Positions 1 to 8,691 of a DNA stretch of 20,382 nt are shown here, piece after piece. Within the stretch, counting starts at the first letter, position 1; every line of letters starts with the position of its first letter. The notes below the pieces were generated by a model. That model was not told where the DNA came from and ran no database searches. It was given only the letters and a program-made list of their open reading frames with translations. Source of the stretch: JAJKIP01 sp040509055 (GTDB taxonomy: Bacteria; Bacteroidota; Bacteroidia; Chitinophagales; Chitinophagaceae); contig JBEVLT010000370.1 in assembly GCA_040509055.1 (NCBI GenBank), positions 1 through 20,382 on the forward strand, given 5' to 3'. The position numbers and the translations under genes were made by a program.

Positions 1-1
1 C

Positions 2-676
2 AACAGCATGCAGACCCAGCAGCGCAAAATACCGATCCGCGGCGTGAACGGTACTTTTAAAACCTGGACCGAAGTGCTGGTGCCTTTTGAAAAAGAGCTG
101 GATCATTTCAAACACAAGATCGATTCGCTGCAGCATGCCGTGCCGGTTGCGGCGCCACCCACGGTGCTGCTGGTCAATGCGCCCGTACAACCGGAGCTAA
201 CCGCTGCTCGATATACCATCGATACGGCAGCCAGCCTGTTCAGCGATACAGCATCGGTACTGGTTGCCTTCGCCAAAGAGCTGAAAGGATTACAGGGTGT
301 CCGGCTGCCGGTGCAGCAACAGGTAAAGGAGGGAACGACGATCGGTTTCACTGCATCCGGACCCATAAAGCTGCTGGTGGGCTTTTTCAATTCAAAAGAG
401 GCTTTCTTTTCAAAGGCGCCTGAGCTGGAGACCAATGCCAGCGCCAACGATTACGGGCAGGCGGAGATCAGGATCGCTAATGCAATGGTGATAAAAGGAT
501 GGCCGCCGGTCAATATTCACAGCTATTGGTTCGGACCGGGCCGGCATGAGCTGAAACTGGCCAAGGGAGCCTGCCTGGTGCTGGGATTTGTGAAGGGAGA
601 TCAGGCGATACCTTTATACGATGCGGGCCTTACGGAGACCGGGATCAGGAACGAGATCGATTGGTTGTTTGAATAA
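2..676 (+). CDS. Unrecognised protein, probably the C-terminal part of a larger gene
   Basis: I do not recognise this family. The reading frame is open to the left edge. The first ATG is at position 8, but there is no signal peptide after it and the text reads like the middle of a protein (IRGVNGTFKTWTEVLVPFEK near residues 10-29), so the gene probably begins upstream of the window. From the ATG there are 222 residues. About residues 20-45 look like a charged helix, about 46-55 form a Pro/Ala/Val-rich linker, and residues about 60-222 look like a beta-sandwich rich in alternating hydrophobic residues (GTTIGFTASGPIKLLVGFF; then IHSYWFGPGRHELKLAKG). That is the look of an accessory or carbohydrate-binding-type domain at the end of an enzyme, which is inference only. 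The stop codon at 674-676 is followed by a 69-bp gap and then the GH28 gene in the same direction, so it may belong to the same locus. Confidence 0.7.
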   Translation, partial: NSMQTQQRKIPIRGVNGTFKTWTEVLVPFEKELDHFKHKIDSLQHAVPVAAPPTVLLVNAPVQPELTAARYTIDTAASLFSDTASVLVAFAKELKGLQGVRLPVQQQVKEGTTIGFTASGPIKLLVGFFNSKEAFFSKAPELETNASANDYGQAEIRIANAMVIKGWPPVNIHSYWFGPGRHELKLAKGACLVLGFVKGDQAIPLYDAGLTETGIRNEIDWLFE

Positions 677-745
677 GGGATGATGGTCTGATAAAACTCA
701 GAGAACTATTTATTGGTAGCCGGATATTAATTTGAAAGATCGATT

Positions 746-2299
746 ATGAAACACAAGTGTTTTTTATTGATGATGGTGGTTTGGAGTGGCTGTAATGTTT
801 TTGCGCAGGGGTATTATGACGTAACAAAGTACGGGGCGAAGCGAGACAGCAGCGCTAAGGCTACGGCGGCGATCGCTAAAGCGATTGCGGCGGCTTCGGG
901 CGCTGGTGGCGGTACGGTGTATTTTCCTGCCGGCAAATACCTGACCGGGCCTATTCATCTTAAAAGCAATATTACTATCCTGATCGATGCAGGGGCGGAA
1001 CTGCACTTCAGCGACAATTTTGACGACTACCTGCCGATGGTGGAGAGCCGCTACGAGGGCGTGGACGTGACCAGCTTTTCGCCGCTGTTTTATGCGTACA
1101 AGGCGGAAAATATTACCATCACCGGGAGAGGCCTGATCAACGGGCATGGAAAAAAATGGTGGGACTTTGTGGAAGGCTACAAAGCCGACCAGCCACGTTC
1201 CAGGTGGCAATACCTGTTTGACAGCCTGAACAGAAACATCCTGCTGCCCGATGATCCGCGCCAGATGAAACGCGGGTTCCTGCGGCCGCCGTTCATACAA
1301 CCGATGTATTGCAAAAACGTACTGATCGAAGGCATCACGATCATTAATTCGCCGTTCTGGACGGTGAACCCGGAGTTTTGCGAAAACGTGACCGTAACCG
1401 GCGTCACGATCTATAACCCGCCCTCGCCCAATACGGATGGCATAAATCCGGAATCCTGCCGCTATGTGCATATTTCCAACTGCCATATCAGCGTGGGCGA
1501 CGATTGCATCACGATCAAATCCGGCAAGGATGTGCCGGGCAGAACGAAGGGCATACCCGCTGAAAATTATACCATCACTAATTGCACCATGTTGCGCGGT
1601 CATGGCGGCGTGGTAATCGGCAGCGAAACCAGCGGCGGCGTGCGCAACATTACGATCTCCAATTGCATATTCGACGGTACCGAGCGCGGTATCCGCATTA
1701 AATCCACGCGCGGCCGGGGCGGGTACGTAGAAGACATCCGCGTGGATAATATCATTATGAAGAATATCATCGACCAGGCGTTTGTGATGGACCTGGAGTA
1801 TTCCCGTACGGAAAAAGAACCGGTGTCGGAACGGACGCCGCGTTTCCGGAATATCCGGTTCAGCAATATCACCTGCTATACCAACCAGGCGGCGTATATC
1901 AACGGGCTGGAAGAGATGCCGGTAGACCAGGTGAGTTTTCATGACATTTACATGGAAGCCACCACCGGTTTCGTGATCAAAAAAGCTCAGCATATCGAAC
2001 TGCACAATGTGGTCGTGAATACGCAAAAAGGAAGTGCAGTGATCATGGAAAACTCCAACGAGATCGAACTGGATGCAGTGAGAACGGAAAAGCCGCTTCC
2101 CGGTATTCCCGTGTTCTCGGTGACCGACACCCGCAACGTTTTTATCCGGAACTGCCGTCCTGTAGAAGGAACGGATCTGTTCCTTCGGGTAAAAGGGGCG
2201 CAAAGCGACCATATCCTGCTGCAGGGGAATGACCTGGAGCACGTAAAACAGGTGGTGGTAAAAACTGATGAAGTCAAGGGCAGTATTCTACAACGATAA
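746..2299 (+). CDS. GH28 glycoside hydrolase (polygalacturonase / rhamnogalacturonan galacturonohydrolase-like), exported
   Basis: Predicted inverting hydrolase of alpha-linked galacturonic acid in pectin. The 517-residue product has a signal peptide (about residues 1-20, MKHK then a hydrophobic core, ending VFA|QG) and a right-handed beta-helix body. All four GH28 signature motifs are visible: NTDG at 229-232 (Asp231), GDD at 251-253 (Asp252 and Asp253), GHG at 285-287 (His286) and RIK at 317-319. The N-terminal DVTKYGAK segment (25-32) is the usual opening of bacterial pectinase beta-helices. Exact substrate cannot be read from the motifs. Beside a GH78, a GH28 of this kind most often acts as an exo-enzyme removing GalA from rhamnogalacturonan fragments. 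GH95 starts 3 bp after its stop. Cys16 in WSGC was considered as a lipid-attachment site, but Trp at -3 makes ordinary signal peptidase I cleavage more likely. No clear Shine-Dalgarno sequence precedes the ATG. Confidence 0.96.
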   Translation: MKHKCFLLMMVVWSGCNVFAQGYYDVTKYGAKRDSSAKATAAIAKAIAAASGAGGGTVYFPAGKYLTGPIHLKSNITILIDAGAELHFSDNFDDYLPMVESRYEGVDVTSFSPLFYAYKAENITITGRGLINGHGKKWWDFVEGYKADQPRSRWQYLFDSLNRNILLPDDPRQMKRGFLRPPFIQPMYCKNVLIEGITIINSPFWTVNPEFCENVTVTGVTIYNPPSPNTDGINPESCRYVHISNCHISVGDDCITIKSGKDVPGRTKGIPAENYTITNCTMLRGHGGVVIGSETSGGVRNITISNCIFDGTERGIRIKSTRGRGGYVEDIRVDNIIMKNIIDQAFVMDLEYSRTEKEPVSERTPRFRNIRFSNITCYTNQAAYINGLEEMPVDQVSFHDIYMEATTGFVIKKAQHIELHNVVVNTQKGSAVIMENSNEIELDAVRTEKPLPGIPVFSVTDTRNVFIRNCRPVEGTDLFLRVKGAQSDHILLQGNDLEHVKQVVVKTDEVKGSILQR

Positions 2300-2302
2300 A
2301 TT

Positions 2303-5122
2303 ATGCACTCATTGCGGAATAAACTAATCCTGGCGGCGGTGATCCTTTGTGGTATTGCGGGCAGCAGTCCTGCGCAAGCACAGCCGCTGCAGCTTTGGTA
2401 TACACGGCCGGCTGTCAAATGGACCGAAGCGCTGCCCATCGGCAATGGCCGTATCGGCGCCATGGTCTTTGGCGGCATAGCGCAGGATCGTATCCAGTTC
2501 AACGAAGAAACGCTCTGGACCGGTGAGCCGCGGGATTATAACCGGCCGCATGCCTTTCACTATCTTGATACGATCCGGCAACTGCTGTTTGCAGGCAGGC
2601 AAAAAGAAGCCGAAGCGCTGGCGGAACAGCAATTCATGGGCATGAAGTCCAATGAAGGGAAGAAGGCGGAGTGGGTGGCGAATATGCGCGCGCTCAAAGG
2701 CATGAAAGGAAACCCGGCGCTGGAACAGTATGATGACAGCCAATGGAAAACCATGACCGTTCCCTCTTACGAAGGATGGGAAGCCGCAGGGTTTGACGGG
2801 CTGGACGGTGCTGTCTGGCTGCGCACCACCTTTGAACTGCCGGCAGGCTGGGCAGGAAAGAACCTGGTGCTGGACCTTAACCGTGTCCGCGATCATGATT
2901 TTACCTACGTCAATGGCCACCTGGCAGGCACCATGGAGAGCACGGAAGCCAGGCGCTATGTAATTCCCAAGGAATACCTGCATGCTGGCCGCAACAGCCT
3001 TGCCGTGCAGGTGCTGAATTATTTTGATAAAGGCGGTATTGCCGGTTACAAAGATACCACCCGGCATATCAGCGTATATCCCGAAGGGGAGCCGGAATCA
3101 ATGAAGCTGTTCCTGGACGGGCAATGGAACTATTTTGTTCAGAACGATGAACCGCCCGCTGTACCAAGGTACCAGGCCGATTACCAGCCTTTCGGTGATC
3201 TGTGGCTGAATTTTAAAAACAGCGATGCCGTAACGGCTTACCGCCGCGAACTGGATATCGCCACTGCTGTTGCCACCACTTCCTATTCACTGAACGGGGT
3301 GGGTTATAAACGCGAATATTTTGTGAGCCAGCCCGATCAGGTAATGGCCGTACATCTGACTGCTACAAAGAATGGCAGCATCAGCTTTGAAGCGCGGCTC
3401 AGCAGCCCGCACAAGCTTTCTTCGGTACGCAGGATAGATGCTCATACGGTTGCCCTGTCGCTGAAGGTGAGGACCGGCGTGCTGAAAGGAGAAAGCTATG
3501 TGCAGGTAAGAACAAAAAACGGAATGGTCAGTATACAGGATGGCAATATCATCGTCAGCAATGCCGATGAAGCCACGGTGTACGTAACGGCCGGCACCAG
3601 CTATAAAAATTATAAAGATGTATCGGCCGATCCTGCCGCACCCTGCGTAGCAGGCCTGAAAAGCATCGGGAATAAAAGCTATGAGCAGGTTAAAACCGCC
3701 CATGTGCAGGAATACCAGCGCTATTTCAATACGCTCAGCATCGACCTGGGCCGTAGTGAAAACGAAAAGCTGCCTACCGATCAGCGCATCGAAAAGTTTG
3801 CGGCTTCTTCAGATCCTTCGTTCGTGGCCTTGTATCTGCAGTATGGTCGCTACCTGCTCATCTCTTCTTCGCGGCCCGGTACCCGGCCCGCCAACCTGCA
3901 GGGCATCTGGAACGACCTGATGACGCCGCCCTGGGGCAGCAAGTACACCACCAATATCAACGTGGAAATGAATTACTGGCCGGCAGAGCTGCTGAACCTG
4001 TCGCCGATGCATGAGCCGCTGTTCACCATGACCGATGAACTGGCCGAAGCAGGGCAGGGTACTGCCAAAGCTTATTATGATGCACCGGGCTGGGTGCTGC
4101 ACCACAATACTGACCTGTGGCGTGGTACCGCCCCGATCAATGCTTCCAATCACGGCATCTGGGTGACGGGCGGCGCCTGGCTTTGCCGTCACCTGTGGGA
4201 GCATTACCTGTTTACCCAGGATATCGCTTTCCTGCGAAACAGGGCGTACCCTGTGATGAAATCGGCAGCCTTATTCTTCAATAGCTTCCTGGTCCGCGAC
4301 CCGGTTACCGGCTGGCTGATCAGCACCCCGTCCAACTCACCCGAGCAGGGCGGGCTGGTGGCAGGGCCCACCATGGATCACCAGATCATCCGCGACCTGT
4401 TTAAAAACGTGATCACAGCCAGCACCTTGCTGCATACCGATGCGGCCCTGCGGGATACCCTGCAGGAAAAATACAAACAGATCGCCCCCAACCGGGTAGG
4501 CCGCTACGGGCAGCTGCAGGAATGGATGCAGGATAAAGATGATACGGCCAGCCGCCACCGACACGTATCGCACCTGTGGGGACAATACCCGGGCAGCGAG
4601 ATCAACTGGGATGAAACGCCGGAACTGATGAAGGCCGCCCGCCAGTCGCTGCTGTACCGCGGCGATGCCGCTACCGGCTGGAGCCTGGGCTGGAAGATCA
4701 ATTTCTGGGCGCGGTTCAAAGACGGGAATCATTCGTTCAAACTGGTGCAAATGCTGCTGAGCCCGGCGGCAGGCGGCGCCGGCAGCTATCCCAACCTGTT
4801 TGATGCGCATCCGCCCTTCCAGATCGATGGCAATTTCGGTGGCGCTGCAGGGATCGGTGAAATGCTGGTGCAGAGCCATACACCCTTTATCGACCTGTTG
4901 CCTGCTTTGCCCGACGCCTTGCCCGCAGGATCAATAAAGGGAATCTGTGCAAGAGGCGGGTTTGTGCTGGACCTGGTATGGCGTTCAGGGCAGCTGACAG
5001 CGCTCAGAGTTATATCAAAAGCCGGCAAACCATTGTCGCTGCGTTATAAGGACAAAACAATTGTTGTTCAAACTGCTAAAAACGGGGTTTATAGTTTTGA
5101 TGGGTCGCTTCGTCAACAATAA
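2303..5122 (+). CDS. GH95 alpha-L-fucosidase / alpha-L-galactosidase with inserted beta-sandwich domain, exported
   Basis: Predicted inverting exo-enzyme removing terminal alpha-L-fucose or alpha-L-galactose. The 939-residue product has a signal peptide (about 1-26, SPAQA|QP). The GH95 N-terminal domain opens with LWYTRPAVKWTEALPIGNGR (31-50). An extra module sits at about 118-288 (YDDSQW 143-148, GLDGAVWLRTTFEL 166-179, DFTYVNGH 199-206) and resembles the sugar-binding-type beta-sandwich found in GH2 enzymes and sialate O-acetylesterases. The GH95 fold resumes at YQPFGDLWLNF (294-304). The (alpha/alpha)6 catalytic domain carries NINVEMNYW (551-559; Asn551, Asn553), HHNTDLW (600-606), SPEQ (679-682; acid Glu681, usually SPEN) and IDGNFG (841-846; base Asp842). 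The residue two before Asn551 is Thr549, where fucosidases of the family often have His, so alpha-L-galactosidase activity is possible. The length exceeds the usual 750-800 residues because of the insert. The end overlaps the next gene by 23 bp. Confidence 0.96.
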   Translation: MHSLRNKLILAAVILCGIAGSSPAQAQPLQLWYTRPAVKWTEALPIGNGRIGAMVFGGIAQDRIQFNEETLWTGEPRDYNRPHAFHYLDTIRQLLFAGRQKEAEALAEQQFMGMKSNEGKKAEWVANMRALKGMKGNPALEQYDDSQWKTMTVPSYEGWEAAGFDGLDGAVWLRTTFELPAGWAGKNLVLDLNRVRDHDFTYVNGHLAGTMESTEARRYVIPKEYLHAGRNSLAVQVLNYFDKGGIAGYKDTTRHISVYPEGEPESMKLFLDGQWNYFVQNDEPPAVPRYQADYQPFGDLWLNFKNSDAVTAYRRELDIATAVATTSYSLNGVGYKREYFVSQPDQVMAVHLTATKNGSISFEARLSSPHKLSSVRRIDAHTVALSLKVRTGVLKGESYVQVRTKNGMVSIQDGNIIVSNADEATVYVTAGTSYKNYKDVSADPAAPCVAGLKSIGNKSYEQVKTAHVQEYQRYFNTLSIDLGRSENEKLPTDQRIEKFAASSDPSFVALYLQYGRYLLISSSRPGTRPANLQGIWNDLMTPPWGSKYTTNINVEMNYWPAELLNLSPMHEPLFTMTDELAEAGQGTAKAYYDAPGWVLHHNTDLWRGTAPINASNHGIWVTGGAWLCRHLWEHYLFTQDIAFLRNRAYPVMKSAALFFNSFLVRDPVTGWLISTPSNSPEQGGLVAGPTMDHQIIRDLFKNVITASTLLHTDAALRDTLQEKYKQIAPNRVGRYGQLQEWMQDKDDTASRHRHVSHLWGQYPGSEINWDETPELMKAARQSLLYRGDAATGWSLGWKINFWARFKDGNHSFKLVQMLLSPAAGGAGSYPNLFDAHPPFQIDGNFGGAAGIGEMLVQSHTPFIDLLPALPDALPAGSIKGICARGGFVLDLVWRSGQLTALRVISKAGKPLSLRYKDKTIVVQTAKNGVYSFDGSLRQQ

Positions 5123-8100
5123 AAGTTTGCTGCTGCTATGCTGTTGCCTTGCAGGGTGGATCGTTTCACCGGCGCAGCAAACCGTGCGGCAGGATGTTCT
5201 GCTCCATGATGGCTGGCGCACCATTGCCAGCGACAGCAACCGGGTATTGCCGGGCAGCTTTTCCGGCGAAAATTATAACGATAAAGACTGGCTGCCCGTA
5301 AGCGTGCCGCACAACTGGGACAGCTATGAAGGCTACCGCCGCCTGCTCCACGGCAACCGCCACGGCGACGCCTGGTACCGCCGGCAATTGGTGACCCGTC
5401 AATCCAAAGCTCAGAAACGGTTCTTTCTTTTTTTCGAAGGCGTAGGGTCCTATGCCACGGTTTTTCTCAATGGTAAAAAAATAGGCGAGCATGCAGGCGG
5501 GCGTACCACGTTTACCATCGACGTGACGGATGTGATCAGGACGGACGGCCGTACGAACCAGCTGGCGGTACGCGCTTATCATCCGGCCGGTATCCGCGAC
5601 CTGCCCTGGGTTTGCGGCGGCTGCTCCGAAGAGCGCGGCTTTTCAGAAGGGTCGCAGCCGATGGGTATCTTCCGGCCCGTGCACCTGCTTGTTACCGATG
5701 ATGTCCGCATCGAACCCTTCGGCGTGCATGCCTGGAGCAGGATTACAGATGATAAGCAAAGGGCGGACTTGTCGGTCAATACCACGTTGAAAAATTATTC
5801 CCGCCGCAACAGGACCATGTCGATCGAAACCCGGCTGGTCGATGCCGGCGGAAGAACTGTAATGTCTTCTGTTTCGCAGCTATCGCTCAAAGGAGGTGAT
5901 TCCATCACCGTTTACCAAAAGCGTATTGCTGTTGACAAGCCGGTATTATGGTCACCGGATCGTCCTTATCTGTACAGGATCGTTTCGGAACTCAGGGAAA
6001 AAGGAGTGGTAACCGACCGGACAGAAACAACATTCGGCTTCCGCACGATCAACTGGAAAAACAAAACGCACCAGTTCTTTATCAATGGCCAGCCGGTCTT
6101 TGTCAACGGGGTAGCGGAGTACGAGCACCTGATCGGGCAAAGCCATGCTTTCAGTCCCCAACAGGTCCGGTCGCGGATGAACTGGGTAAAAGCGGCCGGC
6201 TTCAATGCATTCCGTGACGGCCACCAGCCGCATAACCTGTTATACGGTCCTTTGTGCGATAGCATGGGCATGCTCTGGTGGACGCAGCTGTCGGCCCATG
6301 TCTGGTTCGATACGCCGGCATTCAGGAATAATTTCAAACAATTGCTCAGGGAATGGGTGATCGAACGACGCAATAATCCTTCGGTCGTACTCTGGGGCCT
6401 GCAAAACGAAAGCCAGTTGCCGGAAGACTTTGCCCGGGAATGCACGGAGCTGATCAGGCAGCTGGACCCTACGGCGTCTGAGCAACGGCTGGTAACGACC
6501 TGCAACGGCGGATCCGGTACGGACTGGGATGTGCCGCAAAACTGGACCGGTACCTATGGCGGCAATCCCGATACATATGCCGGCGATGTAAAAAAACAGG
6601 TGCTGATCGGCGAATACGGCGCCTGGCGCACGATCGACCTGCATACGGAAGGGCCGTTTGTACAAAACGGTATTCTCAGTGAAGACCGCATGGTGCAGCT
6701 GATGGAACAAAAGATCAGGCTGGCCGAATCCGTAAAAGACAGCAGCGCCGGGCAGTTCTTCTGGCTGCTCACTTCGCATGACAACCCCGGCCGCGTACAG
6801 GGTGGGGAAGGGCTGCGTGAGCTGGACAGGGTAGGTCCGGTAAACTACAAAGGACTGCTGACGCCCTGGGAAGAGCCGCTGGATGCGTTTTATATGTTCC
6901 GGTCCAACTATGCCCCGAAAGAAACGCAACCGATGGTCTACATCGTTTCACATACCTGGCCCGGCCGGTGGGCGGAGCCCGGTATCAAAGACAGCATTAT
7001 CGTATATTCCAACTGCGACGAGGTAGAACTGTTCAATGATATGGGCAGCCAATCGCTGGGCAGAAAAAAAAGAGGCGGTAAAGGCACGGATTTTCAGTGG
7101 GATGATGTACCTGTACAGTATAATATTCTGTACGCAGTGGGATATGTGGATGGCAAAGCCGTAACAGCAGACACCATCGTGCTCCATCACCTGCCGGCTG
7201 CGCCCAACTTCGGCCGGTTATATACCGGTGCTCAACCGGTGACAAGGCCGCAGAAAGATTTTCATTATATCTACCGCATCAATTGCGGCGGCCCTGATTA
7301 TATTGATGAGAACGGCAATACCTGGCTGGCCGACCGGGCACGGATCTATAACAGCATTGACTTGCCGCCTTATACCAACCTGTTTGTTGCTGGCTTTTCT
7401 TCTTCCTGGACCGATAGGTACCCCGGCATGCCGGCCTTCTTTGCCAGCCAGCGTCGCACGTTTGCGCCCATTAAAGGGGCCCGCGATTGGGACCTGTTCC
7501 GGGATTTCAGGTATGGAAAAGATCAGTTGCAGTACGTATTCCCACTGCCGGACGGAGCATACAGCGTGGAGTTGTATTTCGTCGAACCCTGGATCGGGAT
7601 CGGAGGCGGTATTGATGGTACGGGGATGCGCTTGTTTGATGTGGCCATCAATGGAAGGACCGTTTTATCCGACCTGGATATCTGGAAGGAAGCGGGCAGC
7701 AATGCCATATTGAAAAAGACGGTCCATGCAAATATCAAAGGCGGCAGGATGATCATTTCTTTTCCGCAAAGCCGTTCCGGGCAGGCCCTCATTTCGGCGA
7801 TCGCTATTGCCTCACGCAATAAAAACATCCGGGTTGCGCCGTCTCCCGCTATCGTGGACAGCCTGCAATGTGCTGATTGCAAAGAGCAGGCCTGGCTGGA
7901 CATCGGTAACCGGCTATATCACCATGACTCCATCGTGTTCCGGTCATTGCCTCCCCATCTCTATGGCGCGGACTGGCTGCAGTTTTCCGGTAAAACAAAT
8001 CCCGCAGTAACCTCGTTCCGGGTGATAGCTGATGCCGATGTGTTTGTCGGTATCGATCAATCGGCCGCCACGTTGCCCGACTGGCTGAAAACATATGAGA

Positions 8101-8657
8101 ACACCCAAACACAGGCAGCAACCGATGAGAATGGGAGCAAAATATATACAATGTACCGGAAACGGTTTGCAGCCGGAATGCCCGTTGTATTAGGGCAGAT
8201 CGGTAACAGCAGGGCCTACCCGGTGATGATCCTGCCGGTGATGTCGATGCAGCCTGCTTACGACCTGAAGCCTGTAACGGCTTACCGTACGAATGTCGCC
8301 GGTTTTTCGGCAGGCGCACAAAAAGAATCATTCGGCGGCCGGGAATGTGTGGCTGTAAAGTCGCCCGGTGAAGTAAACGTTACCTGGCCGGTGCAGACAG
8401 GCGTCGCGGATATCTATTCCATAACCGTTAAATACTTTTATCCTCAGGATAAACAGGTGCATGGGCGGGTGCAGCTGATTGGGGCAGGAGGCGCCATGAT
8501 GCTGGATGAACCCGTTAATTTTACATTTACCCGGCCGGGGAAATGGAATGCCTTTACCGTGAATACGCGAACGATGATCAATGCCGGTCATTATACCGTA
8601 AAGCTGGTGGCAGAGGGTGCGGAAGGGCTGATGCTTTCCGGCATCGATATACAGTAA
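5100..8657 (+). CDS. Multimodular GH2 glycoside hydrolase with malectin-like and C-terminal beta-sandwich modules, exported
   Basis: Predicted retaining beta-glycosidase (beta-galactosidase or beta-uronidase type). I chose ATG 5100 because it gives a clean signal peptide (MGRFVNNK, then SLLLLCCCLAGWIV, cleavage near SPA|QQ). The frame extends to a TTG at 5061 that would bury this signal. The product is then 1185 residues against 800-1000 usual for GH2. Modules: sugar-binding domain (about 28-200), Ig-like domain (about 205-315), TIM barrel (about 320-590) with acid/base Glu437 in LQNES and nucleophile Glu505 in IGEYGAW, Ig-like stretch (about 615-700), malectin-like domain (about 725-905, opening YRINCGGPDY), a small beta domain (about 940-1048, with DVFVGIDQ and LPDWL) and a CBM6/35-like end (about 1059-1185). 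Two CxxC pairs occur at 172-175 and 924-927. The start lies 23 bp inside the GH95 gene, so translation is probably coupled. The exact sugar removed cannot be decided. Confidence 0.93.
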   Translation: MGRFVNNKSLLLLCCCLAGWIVSPAQQTVRQDVLLHDGWRTIASDSNRVLPGSFSGENYNDKDWLPVSVPHNWDSYEGYRRLLHGNRHGDAWYRRQLVTRQSKAQKRFFLFFEGVGSYATVFLNGKKIGEHAGGRTTFTIDVTDVIRTDGRTNQLAVRAYHPAGIRDLPWVCGGCSEERGFSEGSQPMGIFRPVHLLVTDDVRIEPFGVHAWSRITDDKQRADLSVNTTLKNYSRRNRTMSIETRLVDAGGRTVMSSVSQLSLKGGDSITVYQKRIAVDKPVLWSPDRPYLYRIVSELREKGVVTDRTETTFGFRTINWKNKTHQFFINGQPVFVNGVAEYEHLIGQSHAFSPQQVRSRMNWVKAAGFNAFRDGHQPHNLLYGPLCDSMGMLWWTQLSAHVWFDTPAFRNNFKQLLREWVIERRNNPSVVLWGLQNESQLPEDFARECTELIRQLDPTASEQRLVTTCNGGSGTDWDVPQNWTGTYGGNPDTYAGDVKKQVLIGEYGAWRTIDLHTEGPFVQNGILSEDRMVQLMEQKIRLAESVKDSSAGQFFWLLTSHDNPGRVQGGEGLRELDRVGPVNYKGLLTPWEEPLDAFYMFRSNYAPKETQPMVYIVSHTWPGRWAEPGIKDSIIVYSNCDEVELFNDMGSQSLGRKKRGGKGTDFQWDDVPVQYNILYAVGYVDGKAVTADTIVLHHLPAAPNFGRLYTGAQPVTRPQKDFHYIYRINCGGPDYIDENGNTWLADRARIYNSIDLPPYTNLFVAGFSSSWTDRYPGMPAFFASQRRTFAPIKGARDWDLFRDFRYGKDQLQYVFPLPDGAYSVELYFVEPWIGIGGGIDGTGMRLFDVAINGRTVLSDLDIWKEAGSNAILKKTVHANIKGGRMIISFPQSRSGQALISAIAIASRNKNIRVAPSPAIVDSLQCADCKEQAWLDIGNRLYHHDSIVFRSLPPHLYGADWLQFSGKTNPAVTSFRVIADADVFVGIDQSAATLPDWLKTYENTQTQAATDENGSKIYTMYRKRFAAGMPVVLGQIGNSRAYPVMILPVMSMQPAYDLKPVTAYRTNVAGFSAGAQKESFGGRECVAVKSPGEVNVTWPVQTGVADIYSITVKYFYPQDKQVHGRVQLIGAGGAMMLDEPVNFTFTRPGKWNAFTVNTRTMINAGHYTVKLVAEGAEGLMLSGIDIQ

Positions 8658-8691
8658 AAATGCCGGTTGCCGGCCCGCTAACGTAAAACAA

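Noticed and set aside
727..734. Possible -7 element TTAATTTG before GH28
   Set aside because: It is only 11 bp from the ATG with no convincing -33 element, so the leader would be almost absent.
746..805. GH28 as a lipoprotein through Cys16 (WSGC)
   Set aside because: Trp at -3 does not fit a lipobox, and VFA|QG is a good signal peptidase I site.
764..2242. Long open frame of 492 codons on the - strand opposite GH28
   Set aside because: It is a shadow of the GH28 gene: no family resemblance, no signal or domain pattern, and the + strand frame has all catalytic motifs.
5061..5099. Longer GH2 start at the TTG codon at 5061
   Set aside because: It adds 13 residues before a well-formed signal peptide and needs a rare start. 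ATG 5100 is simpler.
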